64,000 nt of DNA from CAWEWH01 sp963812775 (GCA_963812775.1 CAWEWH010000007.1:1240001-1304000); one strand, 5' to 3'. Positions 1 through 9,059 are shown, numbered from the stretch's first letter. The notes: generated by a model not told the origin, from the sequence alone. Numbers and translations: made by a program.

Positions 1-1
1 G

Positions 2-442
2 CTCGGCGTGCGCATGAAGCATTCGGCCAATCGCGGTGCCGTTTCCGGCAAGCGCATCGTGCTCGTCGACGACAGCATCGTACGCGGCACCACTTCCGGG
101 AAGATCGTGCGCATGATGCGCAATGCCGGCGCGCGCGAGGTTCACTTCCGCGTCGCCAGCCCGCCCATCACTCATCCCGACTACTACGGCATCGACACGC
201 CCGAGCGCGAGAAGTTGCTCGCGGCCACCCACACGCTGGAGCAGATGCGCGAGTTCATCGGCGCCGATAGCCTCGCCTTCCTGTCGGTGGACGGCATCTA
301 TCGCGCCACAGGCTACGAGAAGCGCGATCCCATCCGGCCGCAATTCACCGATCACTGCTTCACCGGCGATTACCCGACGCCGCTGACCGACGTGGTCGGC
401 GACGCGCCGCGGCAACTCTCGCTGCTGGCCGAGGCCGGCTAG
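2..442 (+). CDS. purF: Amidophosphoribosyltransferase, C-terminal part (5' truncated by window edge)
   Basis: PurF transfers the glutamine amide nitrogen to PRPP, the first committed step of purine synthesis, in the cytoplasm. Only the last 146 or so codons are in the window; the frame is open from base 2, so the true start lies upstream. The visible part holds the phosphoribosyltransferase PRPP loop (VLVDDSIVRGTT, about residues 19-30 from the GTG at 8), followed by the family's ASPPITHPDYYGIDTP and VDGIYRATGY segments. The acidic C-terminus with SLLAEAG is usual. The stop codon TAG (440-442) forms the first bases of a large palindrome that may end transcription. Identification is secure from motifs; the amidotransferase domain is outside the window. 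Confidence 0.95.
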   Translation, partial: LGVRMKHSANRGAVSGKRIVLVDDSIVRGTTSGKIVRMMRNAGAREVHFRVASPPITHPDYYGIDTPEREKLLAATHTLEQMREFIGADSLAFLSVDGIYRATGYEKRDPIRPQFTDHCFTGDYPTPLTDVVGDAPRQLSLLAEAG

Positions 443-515
443 TGTGCCGAACTTGAAGTTCGCTACGTTGACTGGATCAGCTGCCACGCGAACGTCAAGT
501 TCGAAAAGCACACTA
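440..515. repeat. Large inverted repeat after purF
   Basis: The left arm TAGTGTGC-CGAACTTGA-AGTTCGC (440 onward) is matched by the inverse of GCGAACGTCAAGTTCG...GCACACTA ending at 515, with a loop of about 24 bases and a small bulge. The arms end in TAGTG/CACTA and overlap the purF stop codon. It could act as a terminator, although no T tract follows, or be a dispersed palindromic repeat. Confidence 0.75.
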
Positions 516-528
516 GAATCAATCTCTT

Positions 529-604
529 CTCGTGTCTCTTATGATTCCGAAATTCGCTTCGAGGACTCCCTCGATATGTGGCGAATTTCGGAATCGCGAC
601 ACTA
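529..604. repeat. Second large inverted repeat before the SDR gene
   Basis: GTGTC...GATTCCGAAATTCGC (532-556) pairs with GCGAATTTCGGAATC...GACAC (581-602); the 15-base core is a perfect inverse match. The right end reads GACACTA, like the end of the preceding palindrome (CACACTA), so the two look like relatives or halves of a compound element. It lies just upstream of the SDR gene, so it could also influence that gene's expression. Confidence 0.75.
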
Positions 605-626
605 GGCCTTCGGAGCCGGCCCGGCC

Positions 627-1367
627 GTGTCGAAGCCGCTCGCCCATCGTCTTGCCGTCGTGACCGGAGCTTCGCGCGGTATCGGCCGCGCCGTCGCTCT
701 GGAGCTCGCCCGGCAAGGCGCCCACATCATCGCCCTCGCGCGCACGCCCGGGGGGCTCGAAGAGCTCGACGACGCCATCAAGGCGGCGGGCTCCACCGCC
801 ACCCTCGTTCCAGTTGATCTCAAGGACTTCGAGGCCCTCGATCGGCTCGGCGGCGCGCTGCACGAGCGCTGGGGCAAGCTCGATGTGTTGATCGCCAACG
901 CGGGCGTGCTGGGCCCTGTGTCGCCGCTCGCGCATGTCGAGCCGCCGGCCTGGCAGGACGTGATCAACGTCAACGTCACGGCGAACTGGCGGCTGATCCG
1001 CTCGCTCGATCCGCTGCTTCGGCGCTCCGAGGCGGGACGCGTCATCGTCCTGAGCTCGGGCGCGGCCCACAAGTGCGACGCCTATGTGGGCCCGTACTCG
1101 GTCTCCAAGGCTGCCGTGGAGGCACTGGCCCGCACCTACGCGGCCGAGACGGCGGCAACCAACGTCAAGGTGATGATCTTCAGCCCCGGCCCCACGCGCA
1201 CGCGCATGCGCGCCTCGCTGCGGCCCGGCGAGGATCCGATGACGCTGAAGACGCCCGAGGACATCGCGCCCGAGATCGCACGCCTGGCGCTGCCATCATG
1301 GACCGACAGCGGCCTCATCTACGACTGGGGGCAGCACCGGGCCCTGACGCCGCAGCCGCCGGCCTGA
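627..1367 (+). CDS. SDR family NAD(P)-dependent oxidoreductase
   Basis: A 246-residue classical short-chain dehydrogenase/reductase. The Rossmann glycine motif TGASRGIG is at residues 13-20, NAG at 91-93, and the catalytic set at Ser143/144, Tyr157 and Lys161 (YSVSK). The start is a GTG at 627: an in-frame stop lies at 603 and no other start codon occurs between them, with GGAG at 612-615 as a plausible ribosome site. The substrate cannot be told from sequence. An SDR just after purF is, as I recall, a common arrangement in Hyphomicrobiales, but no link to purine synthesis is implied. The gene ends one base before the convergent der gene, leaving no room for a separate terminator. Confidence 0.9.
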   Translation: MSKPLAHRLAVVTGASRGIGRAVALELARQGAHIIALARTPGGLEELDDAIKAAGSTATLVPVDLKDFEALDRLGGALHERWGKLDVLIANAGVLGPVSPLAHVEPPAWQDVINVNVTANWRLIRSLDPLLRRSEAGRVIVLSSGAAHKCDAYVGPYSVSKAAVEALARTYAAETAATNVKVMIFSPGPTRTRMRASLRPGEDPMTLKTPEDIAPEIARLALPSWTDSGLIYDWGQHRALTPQPPA

Positions 1368-1368
1368 T

Positions 1369-2715
1369 CTACTTGCGCTTCTTCTTGTCGAACGGATTGC
1401 CGCCGGTGCGCAACGCCACGCGGATGGGAACCCCCGGCAGCTCGAAGGCGCCACGCAGTCCGTTGACGAGATAGCGCGTATAGGATTTCGGCAGCGCTTC
1501 GAGCTGGTTGCCGAACAGCGCAAAGGACGGCGGTCGCGCCTTCACTTGCGTCATGTAGCGGATCTTGATGCGCCGTCCCGAAACGGCGGGCGGCGGATTG
1601 TTTTCGAGAGCGTGCTCGAGCCACTCGTTGAGCTTGGCGGTGGGCACGCGGCGGCTCCACACGGCATGCGTCTCGACGAGCGCCTGCATCATCTTGTCGA
1701 TGCCCTCGCCGGAAAGCCCCGAGACGGGGACGACCGGCACGCCCCTGACCTGCGGCAACAGGCGGTCGGCTTCCTCGCGCAGCGACTTCAAGAGGCCCTG
1801 CCGATCGGCGACAAGGTCCCACTTGTTCAACGCGATCACCTGCGCCCTGCCCTCGCGCTCGATAAGATCGACGATGGTGAGATCCTGCTTCTCGAACGGC
1901 ACCGTCGCGTCGAGCAGCACGATGACCACCTCCGCGAAGCGCACTGCATTGAGCGCGTCGGCAACGGAGAGCTTCTCGAGCTTGTCAACGACGCGGGCGC
2001 GCTTGCGCAGCCCTGCGGTATCAAAAAGCCGGAAGCGATGCTCGCGCCATTGCCAATCGAGTGCAATGGCGTCGCGCGTGATGCCCGCTTCCGGGCCGGT
2101 GAGCAGTCGCTCCGCTCCGATCATGCGATTGATCAGCGTCGACTTGCCGGCATTCGGCCGCCCGACGACAGCGACCTGGACGGGGCGCGCGGCGTCTTGC
2201 GCGACATCCGGCGTCGTCCGCGACAAGATGGCCGCGAGAGCATCGTAGAGATCGGCGAGGCCTTCTCCATGCTCCGCCGAAAACGGCACTGGATCGCCGA
2301 AGCCGAGCGCGAACGCCTCGTAGGCGCCGTCGAGGCCCCGATTTCCCTCCACCTTGTTGGCGAGGAGCACGACCGGCTTGCCGGCGCGCCGCACGATGTC
2401 GGCGAAATGCCGGTCCGACGGCGTGACGCCGGCGCGCGCGTCGACGACGAAGAGAACCGCGTCGGCGTCCGCAATGGCAGTTTCAGTCTGGGCGAGCATG
2501 CGCCCTTGCAGCGTCGCCGGATCGGCTTCCTCGAGGCCCGCCGTGTCGACGACCCGGAAGGCGAGCGTGCCGAGCTGCGCCTCTCCTTCACGCCGGTCGC
2601 GGGTCACCCCCGGCCGATCGTCCACGAGCGCAAGGCGCCGTCCGACAAGGCGGTTGAACAAGGTCGACTTGCCGACATTGGGCCGGCCCACAATGGCAAC
2701 CGTCGCGAGGGCCAT
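1369..2715 (-). CDS. der: Ribosome biogenesis GTPase Der (EngA)
   Basis: Der is a double-GTPase that binds the 50S subunit and is needed for its maturation. The 448-residue product has two tandem G domains: the first with GRPNVGKST at residues 10-18 and DTAG at 57-60, the second with GRPNAGKST at 185-193, a second DTAG and NKWD, followed by the C-terminal KH-like domain and a basic tail (FDKKKRK). Length and order match the family. It lies 19 bases downstream of the TPR-like gene on the same strand, a pairing resembling the yfgM-bamB-der neighbourhood of other proteobacteria but without bamB. The long open frames antisense to it are shadows. Confidence 0.97.
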   Translation of the reverse strand: MALATVAIVGRPNVGKSTLFNRLVGRRLALVDDRPGVTRDRREGEAQLGTLAFRVVDTAGLEEADPATLQGRMLAQTETAIADADAVLFVVDARAGVTPSDRHFADIVRRAGKPVVLLANKVEGNRGLDGAYEAFALGFGDPVPFSAEHGEGLADLYDALAAILSRTTPDVAQDAARPVQVAVVGRPNAGKSTLINRMIGAERLLTGPEAGITRDAIALDWQWREHRFRLFDTAGLRKRARVVDKLEKLSVADALNAVRFAEVVIVLLDATVPFEKQDLTIVDLIEREGRAQVIALNKWDLVADRQGLLKSLREEADRLLPQVRGVPVVPVSGLSGEGIDKMMQALVETHAVWSRRVPTAKLNEWLEHALENNPPPAVSGRRIKIRYMTQVKARPPSFALFGNQLEALPKSYTRYLVNGLRGAFELPGVPIRVALRTGGNPFDKKKRK

Positions 2716-2734
2716 CGCGCATTCCGGCGCGGTG

Positions 2735-3406
2735 CTATTGTGTCGAGGTTTGCGTCACCGGTCCGGCCCGCACCAGCGCAAGGTAACCTTGCGTGCGCTG
2801 GCGAAGCTGCGGTGGCGCGGCGGGATCGACGATGATGCGGTCAAACCAGCGGCCGGCACCCTCAAAGTCCCCCGCCTTCAGGGCCGACAATCCCAAGAAC
2901 TCGCGCGCCGAATGGCGCCAGGCGTTGGTCGGCTGCGTCAGCGGCTCGGCGCGGGCTGCTACTTCCTTCACGTCGCCACCCCGCTCGGAGACCAGCATGG
3001 CGGCGCGCAGCCGAGCCAAGTCCCGCAAGGTCGGGTCGAGGCCCGCATCGCTGGCAATCGCATCGAAAGCGGCAATGCCGGCTGCCGCGTCGCGCTTGCC
3101 GACCTCGCCCGCAAGCGTCAGGCGCGCCAACACGCGATAGCCGGACGGCGCATCGGTGACCATGGCCTGGAGCGTCTTTTCGGCCTCGTCGGGCTTGCCG
3201 TCCTTTGAGAGCTTCACCGCCTCCTCGAGGCGCGCCCCCATCGCGGCGGCCCTCTCGTCCTCTAAATGGCTCCAATAGCGCCAGCCGCCGACCGCCAGGA
3301 CGAGCACCACCGCGCCGGCGACAATGTAGTTGCCAAAGCGCTTCCATAGGGCCTCGATCCGGGCGCGCCTAAGGTCCTCTTCGACTTCGCGAAAAATATC
3401 GGTCAT
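2735..3406 (-). CDS. YfgM-like tetratricopeptide repeat membrane protein
   Basis: A 223-residue protein with a short cytoplasmic N-terminus (MTDIFREVEEDLRRARIE), one membrane segment at about residues 28-46 (NYIVAGAVVLVLAVGGWRYW) and a periplasmic helical region with TPR-like periodicity up to the C-terminus. This matches the YfgM/TPR_21-like family. YfgM in enterobacteria binds the SecYEG translocon and periplasmic chaperones; a similar role here is inference. The gene precedes der on the same strand with a 19-base gap and is probably cotranscribed with it. No TPR residue is diagnostic, so the family call rests mainly on the N-terminal motif, topology and position. Confidence 0.8.
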   Translation of the reverse strand: MTDIFREVEEDLRRARIEALWKRFGNYIVAGAVVLVLAVGGWRYWSHLEDERAAAMGARLEEAVKLSKDGKPDEAEKTLQAMVTDAPSGYRVLARLTLAGEVGKRDAAAGIAAFDAIASDAGLDPTLRDLARLRAAMLVSERGGDVKEVAARAEPLTQPTNAWRHSAREFLGLSALKAGDFEGAGRWFDRIIVDPAAPPQLRQRTQGYLALVRAGPVTQTSTQ

Positions 3407-3475
3407 GGCTCGGCTGGGCGATCCTATTTGGCCCCGTCGCTACCATGACGGCCTGCCGAAAGCGAGCCGGCACCG

Positions 3476-4048
3476 TCAGCCTGGCAGCGCGCTGACCCCG
3501 ATGATGAGCGGGTGCAAGAACCACACAATGATCCCAAACGCCGCCACCCCGGCGATGACCGCGATCGTGTCGTTGCGGCTCCATCCCGGCGGGATGGTGA
3601 CCGTGACGCCGCGGCGCTTGAGGGCGATGCGATCCACGACGCTGTAGGCCAGGAAGGCTATGAAAACGAGCATGGAGCCCAGGTCACCGTTGGCCAGCAG
3701 GTGAGCCAGCGCCCAGATTTTCACCGCCGCGAGCATCGGATGCTGCACCCGCCGCTTGATCTCGCCCGGCAGGTAGGCGGCCACGAGCAGGATCATGGCC
3801 GGGATCATGAGCACGAAAGCCACGTCCCGCGTCCATCGCGGCGGGTCCCAGATGGGAACGTAGCCTGCCGCCCGATAGCTGCCGAAACCCCAGACGATCA
3901 GGATAAGGCCAACGAGCGACACGAGCGAATAGAGACCGCGGTAGGGACCTGCGCCCAATCGCTCGATCAGGAGCGCGCGATTGCCCCGTGCCATGGCGAA
4001 GGCGTGGCCCGCAAAGAACACGATCAGCCCAACGATCAGGATCGCCAT
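3476..4048 (-). CDS. NnrU family membrane protein
   Basis: A 190-residue polytopic membrane protein with about five to six hydrophobic segments, beginning MAILIVGLIVFFAGHAFAM. The segments GPYRGLYSLVSLVG and HPMLAAVKIWALAHLLANGD match the NnrU family, related to the methyltransferase-like NnrU/isoprenylcysteine group; NnrU itself was named from denitrification loci. An ATG ten codons upstream (4078) is possible, but the start at 4048 places the first membrane helix at the N-terminus as in the family. No denitrification genes are nearby, so the physiological role is unknown. It lies between the der pair and the histidine kinase on the same strand with gaps of about 70 bases. Confidence 0.85.
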   Translation of the reverse strand: MAILIVGLIVFFAGHAFAMARGNRALLIERLGAGPYRGLYSLVSLVGLILIVWGFGSYRAAGYVPIWDPPRWTRDVAFVLMIPAMILLVAAYLPGEIKRRVQHPMLAAVKIWALAHLLANGDLGSMLVFIAFLAYSVVDRIALKRRGVTVTIPPGWSRNDTIAVIAGVAAFGIIVWFLHPLIIGVSALPG

Positions 4049-4112
4049 TGCCGCCCCCGTTTGCGGCCATCGTGCCACGGGGCGCCGGGCCGCGAAAGCC
4101 GCCGGACGCCGC

Positions 4113-6131
4113 TCAGGCCGACAAGGCGATGGGAATATCGAGGACGTTGCGCAGCGCTTCCGCCAACTGGCGGCGATTGTAGGGCTTGCGCAGCAGTGGG
4201 TCCTTCAGAAGCTCGCGATGGCGCGAAAAGACGTCCTCGGAATAGCCGGACGTGAAGAGGATCTTGAGATCGGGGCGCAATGAGCGCGCCAACTCGGCCA
4301 GCTCCGCGCCGCTCATACCTTCTGGCAGCACCACGTCGGTGAACAGGAGCGCGATGCACTCGTCCTCGCCGAGTTTCTCGAGCGCCGCTGCACCCGTGGC
4401 CGCCTCGACCACATCGTAGCCGAAGCCCCTAAGCTGCGAGGACACGTAGCGGCGCACGTCACGCTCGTCCTCGACCACCAGGATGCGTTCGCGCCCCTTG
4501 GCCACCTTCCGGGCCTTGTCGCGTGTTGCCGCCTTGCCGGACGCCAATTGTCCGCGCGGCAGGATCAGCGTCACCATGGTGCCCTCGCCGACAATGCTCT
4601 TGATGACCACGTGACCGCTCGATTGCTGGGCAAAACCATGCACCATCGCGAGTCCGAGGCCGGTTCCTTTGCCGGGATCCTTCGTCGTGTAGAACGGCTC
4701 GAAGGCGCGTTCGAGGACCGCCGGCGGCATGCCCACACCGCTGTCGATGACGGTCACGGCCGGATATGAGCCTGGTGTCAGGACGCCCCCGAAGTCGCCC
4801 GCCGCTACCGTGATCTCGTGGGTCTTGAGGAGAGCACGCCGCCGTCGGGCATGGCGTCGCGCGCGTTGACGATCAGGTTGAGCAGCGCCGTTTCGAGCTG
4901 CGAGCGGTCGGCGACGGCGATCGGCCGCGCCGCGTGAAGCACGATTTGCAGCGTGATGTCCTCGATGATCGTGCGGCGGGACATCTCGGCCATGCCCTCG
5001 ATGATGGTGTTGAGGTCGAGTGACTTCGGACGCGAGCGTCTGCCGGCGCCCGAACGACAGCAGCCGCTGCGTCAGCTCGGCTCCACGCGCGGCAGCGCTC
5101 TGGATCATGGACGCAAGCGTGCGCAACTCGTCGTCGCCCAGGTCCTCGACCAGAAGCTCGGAGTTGCCGACGATGACCGTGAGCAGATTGTTGAAGTCGT
5201 GGGCGATGCCGCCGGTCAGCGCGCCGATGGCTTCCATCTTCTGCGCCTGCCTGAGCTGTGCCTCGAGCTGGTACTGCTCGGTCACGTCCGCCTGAACGCC
5301 GACCCAGTGGGTCATGTGGCCGGAATCGTCGCGCAACGCCGAAACCGTCAGGTCGGTCCAGAACGCCGAATGGTCCTTGCGATAGCAGAGCGTGCGGCCG
5401 CGATAGACAGCGCCCTTCTCCAGGACAGCGCGGATCTCGCGCATCACCGCGACATCGGGTTCGGGTCCGAGCAGGAACGAGCTGGTACGGCCGACCGCCT
5501 CGGCCGGCAGGAAGCCCGTGAGGCGTTCGAAGGCCGGATTGACGTAGACAATGGTGTCGTTCGCGTCACCAATGATAACAGCATCGCCGATGCCGTCGAG
5601 GCATCGCTCTCGCAGCTCGAGCGCCGCTTCGGCTCGCTTCTGCCGCGTCACGTTCCTGGTGACGCCGCGATAGCCTTTGAAGACGCCATCCTCGTCGAAG
5701 ATCGGCGCCGCGCTCGTCGACATCCAGCCTGGATTCTGGCCGAGAATGGTCGGCAGCACCAAGTCGCGGAAGGGCTCTCGTTTCTTGAACAGGTCGAGCT
5801 GCCGGTGCCACGCCGCCGATGTCCGGTCGACCGAAAGCGTCTCCAGCCGGTTCTTGCCGACGAGCTCGGCCGCCGGCCGGCCAAACATCATGCCTTCGCG
5901 TGTTTGGATGAAGGTGTAGCAGAAGTTCTCGTCGGTCTCCCAGATCCAATCGGCGCTCAGATTGGCGAACGCCCTGAAACGCTCCTCATGGTTCCGCAGC
6001 TCGGTCTTGCGATTGCGCTCGGCCTTCAGGCCCGGTCGTTGGCCCTGCTTTGAGGCGGGCGCCCGGCGGGAGCCTGGTGCCCGCTTGCGACGGGCCGGCT
6101 TTGCCCTGCCTTGAGGCCGATTCCCCGACAT
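4113..6131 (-). CDS. Hybrid sensor histidine kinase with two PAS domains and receiver (internal compensated frameshift)
   Basis: The 672-residue frame holds a basic N-terminus, PAS domains at about 45-165 and 172-290, a dimerisation/phosphoacceptor domain with the H box at GGIAHDFNN (His311), an ATPase domain with DSGVGM and a GTGLGLAM glycine box, and a C-terminal receiver with its Asp in FTDVVLP and the conserved Lys in RKPY. There is no membrane segment, so it is a soluble sensor; PAS domains often bind haem, flavin or small ligands. Between about 5017 and 4829 (residues 372-434) the frame is wrong: the expected N-box text (ETALLNLIVNARDAMPDGG) is encoded one base out of phase. Two nearby indels cancel each other. 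The gene is divergent from a REC-EAL gene, its likely partner. Confidence 0.85.
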   Translation of the reverse strand: MSGNRPQGRAKPARRKRAPGSRRAPASKQGQRPGLKAERNRKTELRNHEERFRAFANLSADWIWETDENFCYTFIQTREGMMFGRPAAELVGKNRLETLSVDRTSAAWHRQLDLFKKREPFRDLVLPTILGQNPGWMSTSAAPIFDEDGVFKGYRGVTRNVTRQKRAEAALELRERCLDGIGDAVIIGDANDTIVYVNPAFERLTGFLPAEAVGRTSSFLLGPEPDVAVMREIRAVLEKGAVYRGRTLCYRKDHSAFWTDLTVSALRDDSGHMTHWVGVQADVTEQYQLEAQLRQAQKMEAIGALTGGIAHDFNNLLTVIVGNSELLVEDLGDDELRTLASMIQSAAARGAELTQRLLSFGRRQTLASEVTRPQHHHRGHGRDVPPHDHRGHHAANRASRGAADRRRRPLAARNGAAQPDRQRARRHARRRRALLKTHEITVAAGDFGGVLTPGSYPAVTVIDSGVGMPPAVLERAFEPFYTTKDPGKGTGLGLAMVHGFAQQSSGHVVIKSIVGEGTMVTLILPRGQLASGKAATRDKARKVAKGRERILVVEDERDVRRYVSSQLRGFGYDVVEAATGAAALEKLGEDECIALLFTDVVLPEGMSGAELAELARSLRPDLKILFTSGYSEDVFSRHRELLKDPLLRKPYNRRQLAEALRNVLDIPIALSA

Positions 6132-6344
6132 GGGCAGCGATCCTTCGAAGTCGTTAACTAATCCGCGCTCGCTCAGGTTGCCGCAAACGCGTCAAGAAAC
6201 CCTTTCATGGCTTTGCTCCGCCTCATACAGCCGCTTGAGACCGAAAAGCAGCCGCCCAAGACGGAAAAAGCCCTAGGATGCACCGAAATGAAATCTCAAC
6301 GCTTTCCTGCCTAAATCGGCAGGACCTGGCAACGAGGTCGCCGA

Positions 6345-7571
6345 ATGGGCTCGCCACTGGCGGCAGATAGTGACGCGGACGAGATGGGCCGGCCGGGCCC
6401 GTCGCGTGTGCCCAGGCTTGCCGCCATCGTCGACGACGAGAGCGGCGTGCGCGCCTATCTGGCGGCCGTCATCAAGAAGATGGGTCTCCAGCCCGTGGAG
6501 GCCGCTTCCCCCGAGGAAGTCCTGAAGATCGTCGAGCGCGACGAGAACGCACTCGTCCTCCTCGACTTGTCGCTGGGACGCAGCGACGGCGTGCTGGTGC
6601 TCGAGGAGCTCGCGGCTCACAAGTTCACAGGCTCCGTCATCCTCATCAGCGGCCACGATCAGGTCATCCTCGACCAGGTGAACAGCATCGGGCGGCGGCT
6701 CAAGCTCACGATGCTGCCGCCGCTCAAGAAGCCGTTCAAGCCCGACGCCCTGAGGCAGATCGTGCGCGATGCCGCGCTGATGCCAACCGAAGGCCCGGTC
6801 AAGCTCGACGTGCTCAAGGCTCTCAAACAGAACCGCGTCGAGCTCTACTACCAGCCGAAGATCGATCTTCGCAGCCTCGCCCCGATCGGTGCGGAAGCGC
6901 AGATTGTCGTCAACGACCCCACGCATGGCGTCGTTGGCGAGGACCGCCTCAGCGATCTCAGCCAGGAGGAACGTGCTGCCCTGACGATGTTCAGCCTGCG
7001 GCGCGCCATCAAGGACTGGGAGAAGCTGGCGGCCGACAGCGTCGTGCTGCGCCTCGCCGTCAACGTGCCGTCGGCCAATCTTCTCAACAGCGAGCTCATC
7101 GAAATCATCCGCCGCGGGCGGCCCGACGACCCACGCTGGCCGGGCCTCATCCTCGAAATTCCGGAACGCAGCATTCCGGCAGACACGGCCGAGATGCAGG
7201 ACGCCCTCCTCCGCCTCAAGCTGCACAATGTCGACATTGCCATCGACGACGTGGAAATGAAAAACGACAACTATCTGAAGCTGCGGAACACCCGTCTTGC
7301 GGAACTGAAGCTGCACCGCCGCTACAGCGACGGTTGCGCGTCGCACCGCGACCACATGACCGTCTGCCGCGCTGTCGTTGAGCTTGGGTCCCGGCTGAAA
7401 GTGCCGGTTGTCGCGCAAGGCATCGAGACGGCCGCCGACCAGAAGGCCCTTGAACGGGCCGGCTACCATGCGGCGCAGGGCAACGTCCTCGCCGTTGCGG
7501 CAAACGTCAGCGAGTTCAAGCGCTTCATGCGCACGACCTACCTGACGCAAGCAGCACCAGCCCGGGGCTGA
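6345..7571 (+). CDS. Response regulator with receiver and degenerate EAL domain
   Basis: A 408-residue fusion. The receiver (about residues 24-145) keeps the acidic pocket (VDDE) and phosphorylatable Asp74 (VLLDLS). The C-terminal half (about 155-400) is an EAL fold: YYQPKIDL, an Asn in NVPSANL, and LEIPE are present. However EAL itself reads EAQ, the DDFGTG loop reads DDVEMK, the Lys-x-Asp motif reads KLH, and the second-shell AEGVET reads AQGIET. Loss of several metal ligands predicts an inactive c-di-GMP phosphodiesterase that may still bind c-di-GMP or a protein. The divergent hybrid kinase at 4113-6131 is a likely phosphodonor; the 213-base gap between them would carry both promoters. 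Confidence 0.85.
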   Translation: MGSPLAADSDADEMGRPGPSRVPRLAAIVDDESGVRAYLAAVIKKMGLQPVEAASPEEVLKIVERDENALVLLDLSLGRSDGVLVLEELAAHKFTGSVILISGHDQVILDQVNSIGRRLKLTMLPPLKKPFKPDALRQIVRDAALMPTEGPVKLDVLKALKQNRVELYYQPKIDLRSLAPIGAEAQIVVNDPTHGVVGEDRLSDLSQEERAALTMFSLRRAIKDWEKLAADSVVLRLAVNVPSANLLNSELIEIIRRGRPDDPRWPGLILEIPERSIPADTAEMQDALLRLKLHNVDIAIDDVEMKNDNYLKLRNTRLAELKLHRRYSDGCASHRDHMTVCRAVVELGSRLKVPVVAQGIETAADQKALERAGYHAAQGNVLAVAANVSEFKRFMRTTYLTQAAPARG

Positions 7572-7586
7572 TCGGCTAACCGATCA
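7569..7586. terminator. Short hairpin at the convergent end of the REC-EAL gene
   Basis: TGATCGG-CTAA-CCGATCA is a perfect 7-bp stem with a 4-base loop that begins at the stop codon of the REC-EAL gene. No T tract follows, so intrinsic termination is only a suggestion. It sits in the short gap before the convergent dpgC-like gene. Confidence 0.4.
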
Positions 7587-7643
7587 TTCCGCTCGCGGCA
7601 AAGCCAGTCCCGGACGACGCCCCCACCTCTTTGTGGTTCGCCT

Positions 7644-9048
7644 TCAGATGCTCCGTTGCGCGGCGTTCCAATGCCGCTCAAGATTGGCGATGAGCGCCGG
7701 GCTGAAATGGCAAAAAGCCTGCTCGCGCGCGTAGTTCGCCATGTAGCGGCGGAAGAGTGTCGATAGGCTCCTGCCCGACCCGAAAAGCGCGCCGATTGCC
7801 GACGGCGCTGACGGCGCCGGAGCTTGTGAGCCCGGCGATGACGCGGTCGAGCGCTTCGTCCATCTCGCCAGCCGGCACGATCTCGTCGCAGATCATTCGC
7901 CCCTCCGGACTGTCGCACATCAGGCGCCGTTCGTATTGGATGGCCTGGCGGGCGATGCGGTCGCCCACGAAACGCGGCAGGCGCAGATTGGCGACGCCTG
8001 GGATGATGCCTTCCTTGCGGGCCGGCAACGTCATGAAGGCGTCGTGCGCCGCAACGACGAAGTCCATGGTCAAGAGCGCCTGGCAGTGGCCGCCGATGGC
8101 AAAGGTCTCGACAGCGGCGATCCACGGCTTCTCGATGCCCGTGCCATTCACGTCGTCCGGCAGCGCCTCGGGACGGGCGACACCGCGCAGGAACTTGTGC
8201 ACGAGGCCCATGTCGCGCCGCATGAACCAGACGAACGGGATCATGCCGCGATAAAGGTGCGTGAGGTTGATGCCGGCGCCGAAGATGCGCCGCCCGGCAT
8301 ATTTCGGGTTCTCGACGACGCCGCCGCGGAAGATGGCGATCTCGCTTGCCGGGTCGAGGATGGCCACGTCGACGACGATTTCCTCGGCGTCGAGGGTCGC
8401 ATCGTCCTCGGCGTTGAGATAGCGAGGATTGAGCAGAGTGAACTCGACCGCCCTGCCGCGCCGCTCGAGCCGCGCCGCCTTGAGGTCGAGGACCCCGCGC
8501 TTCTCGAATTCGGCAAGGGCGTCGCCGCTTTCGGCCCGCGGCAGCAGCATGGCATGGCACAGATGCAGGCCGGCGCGCTCGTCGGCCAGAACGCGCGAAA
8601 GGAACAGGCCCTGATCGATCTCGACGCCGTCCTTGTCGCCCTGCTTCTCGCCGGCCTCGGCGGCGACGGCCTCGCGGCTCGGCGCCAGTCCCGGCACGGC
8701 CGAGGCCGCCTCGAACACGAGATCCTCGAGCCTGACGAAGCGCGTGCGGGATTTGGTCAGGAGGTCATAGATCGCGACCGCGTGCGCTTTCAGGAAGATG
8801 TCGCGGTGACGGCGGCCGGCCTCGAGCAGCGCCGCCGCCGCGACCGCCTCGGCGCCGTTGCGCTGCGGCTTCTTGGGAAGCCGCGCCAGGAGCGCCTGCG
8901 TCCCTTTCCAATAGGCACTGTAGGCGCCACGATCACCGGACAGGTCTGATGTCCCGCGCGGCGCCGCGCCATGCCATGACTTGATCTCGCCCTCAGGCAA
9001 ACCGGCCTGCCGTAGCTGATCCCGCATCGACGCGTCGAAGGCATTCAT
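7644..9048 (-). CDS. DpgC-like cofactor-independent arylacetyl-CoA dioxygenase (crotonase superfamily; one frameshift)
   Basis: About 467 residues once one extra base near 7755 is allowed for. The core matches DpgC, which uses O2 without metal or flavin to convert 3,5-dihydroxyphenylacetyl-CoA to 3,5-dihydroxyphenylglyoxylate: FAIGGHCQALL, PARKEGIIPGVANLRLPR (oxyanion-hole and substrate-binding region) and CDSPEGRMICDE. The N-terminal 200 residues are the helical extension typical of DpgC and absent from ordinary enoyl-CoA hydratases. After GQEPIDT the frame shifts by one; the correct continuation FRRYMANYAREQAFCHFSP ends at the TGA at 7644. The ATG at 9048 lies 11 bases after the paaK stop, so it belongs to the ior-paaK operon. 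The aryl substrate is unknown. Confidence 0.85.
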
Positions 9049-9059
9049 GGCTGGCCTCG

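Noticed and set aside
1546..2835. A 429-codon open frame antisense to der
   Set aside because: It mirrors the der gene, has no recognisable family or composition of a real protein, and arises from the GC-rich codon pattern on the other strand.
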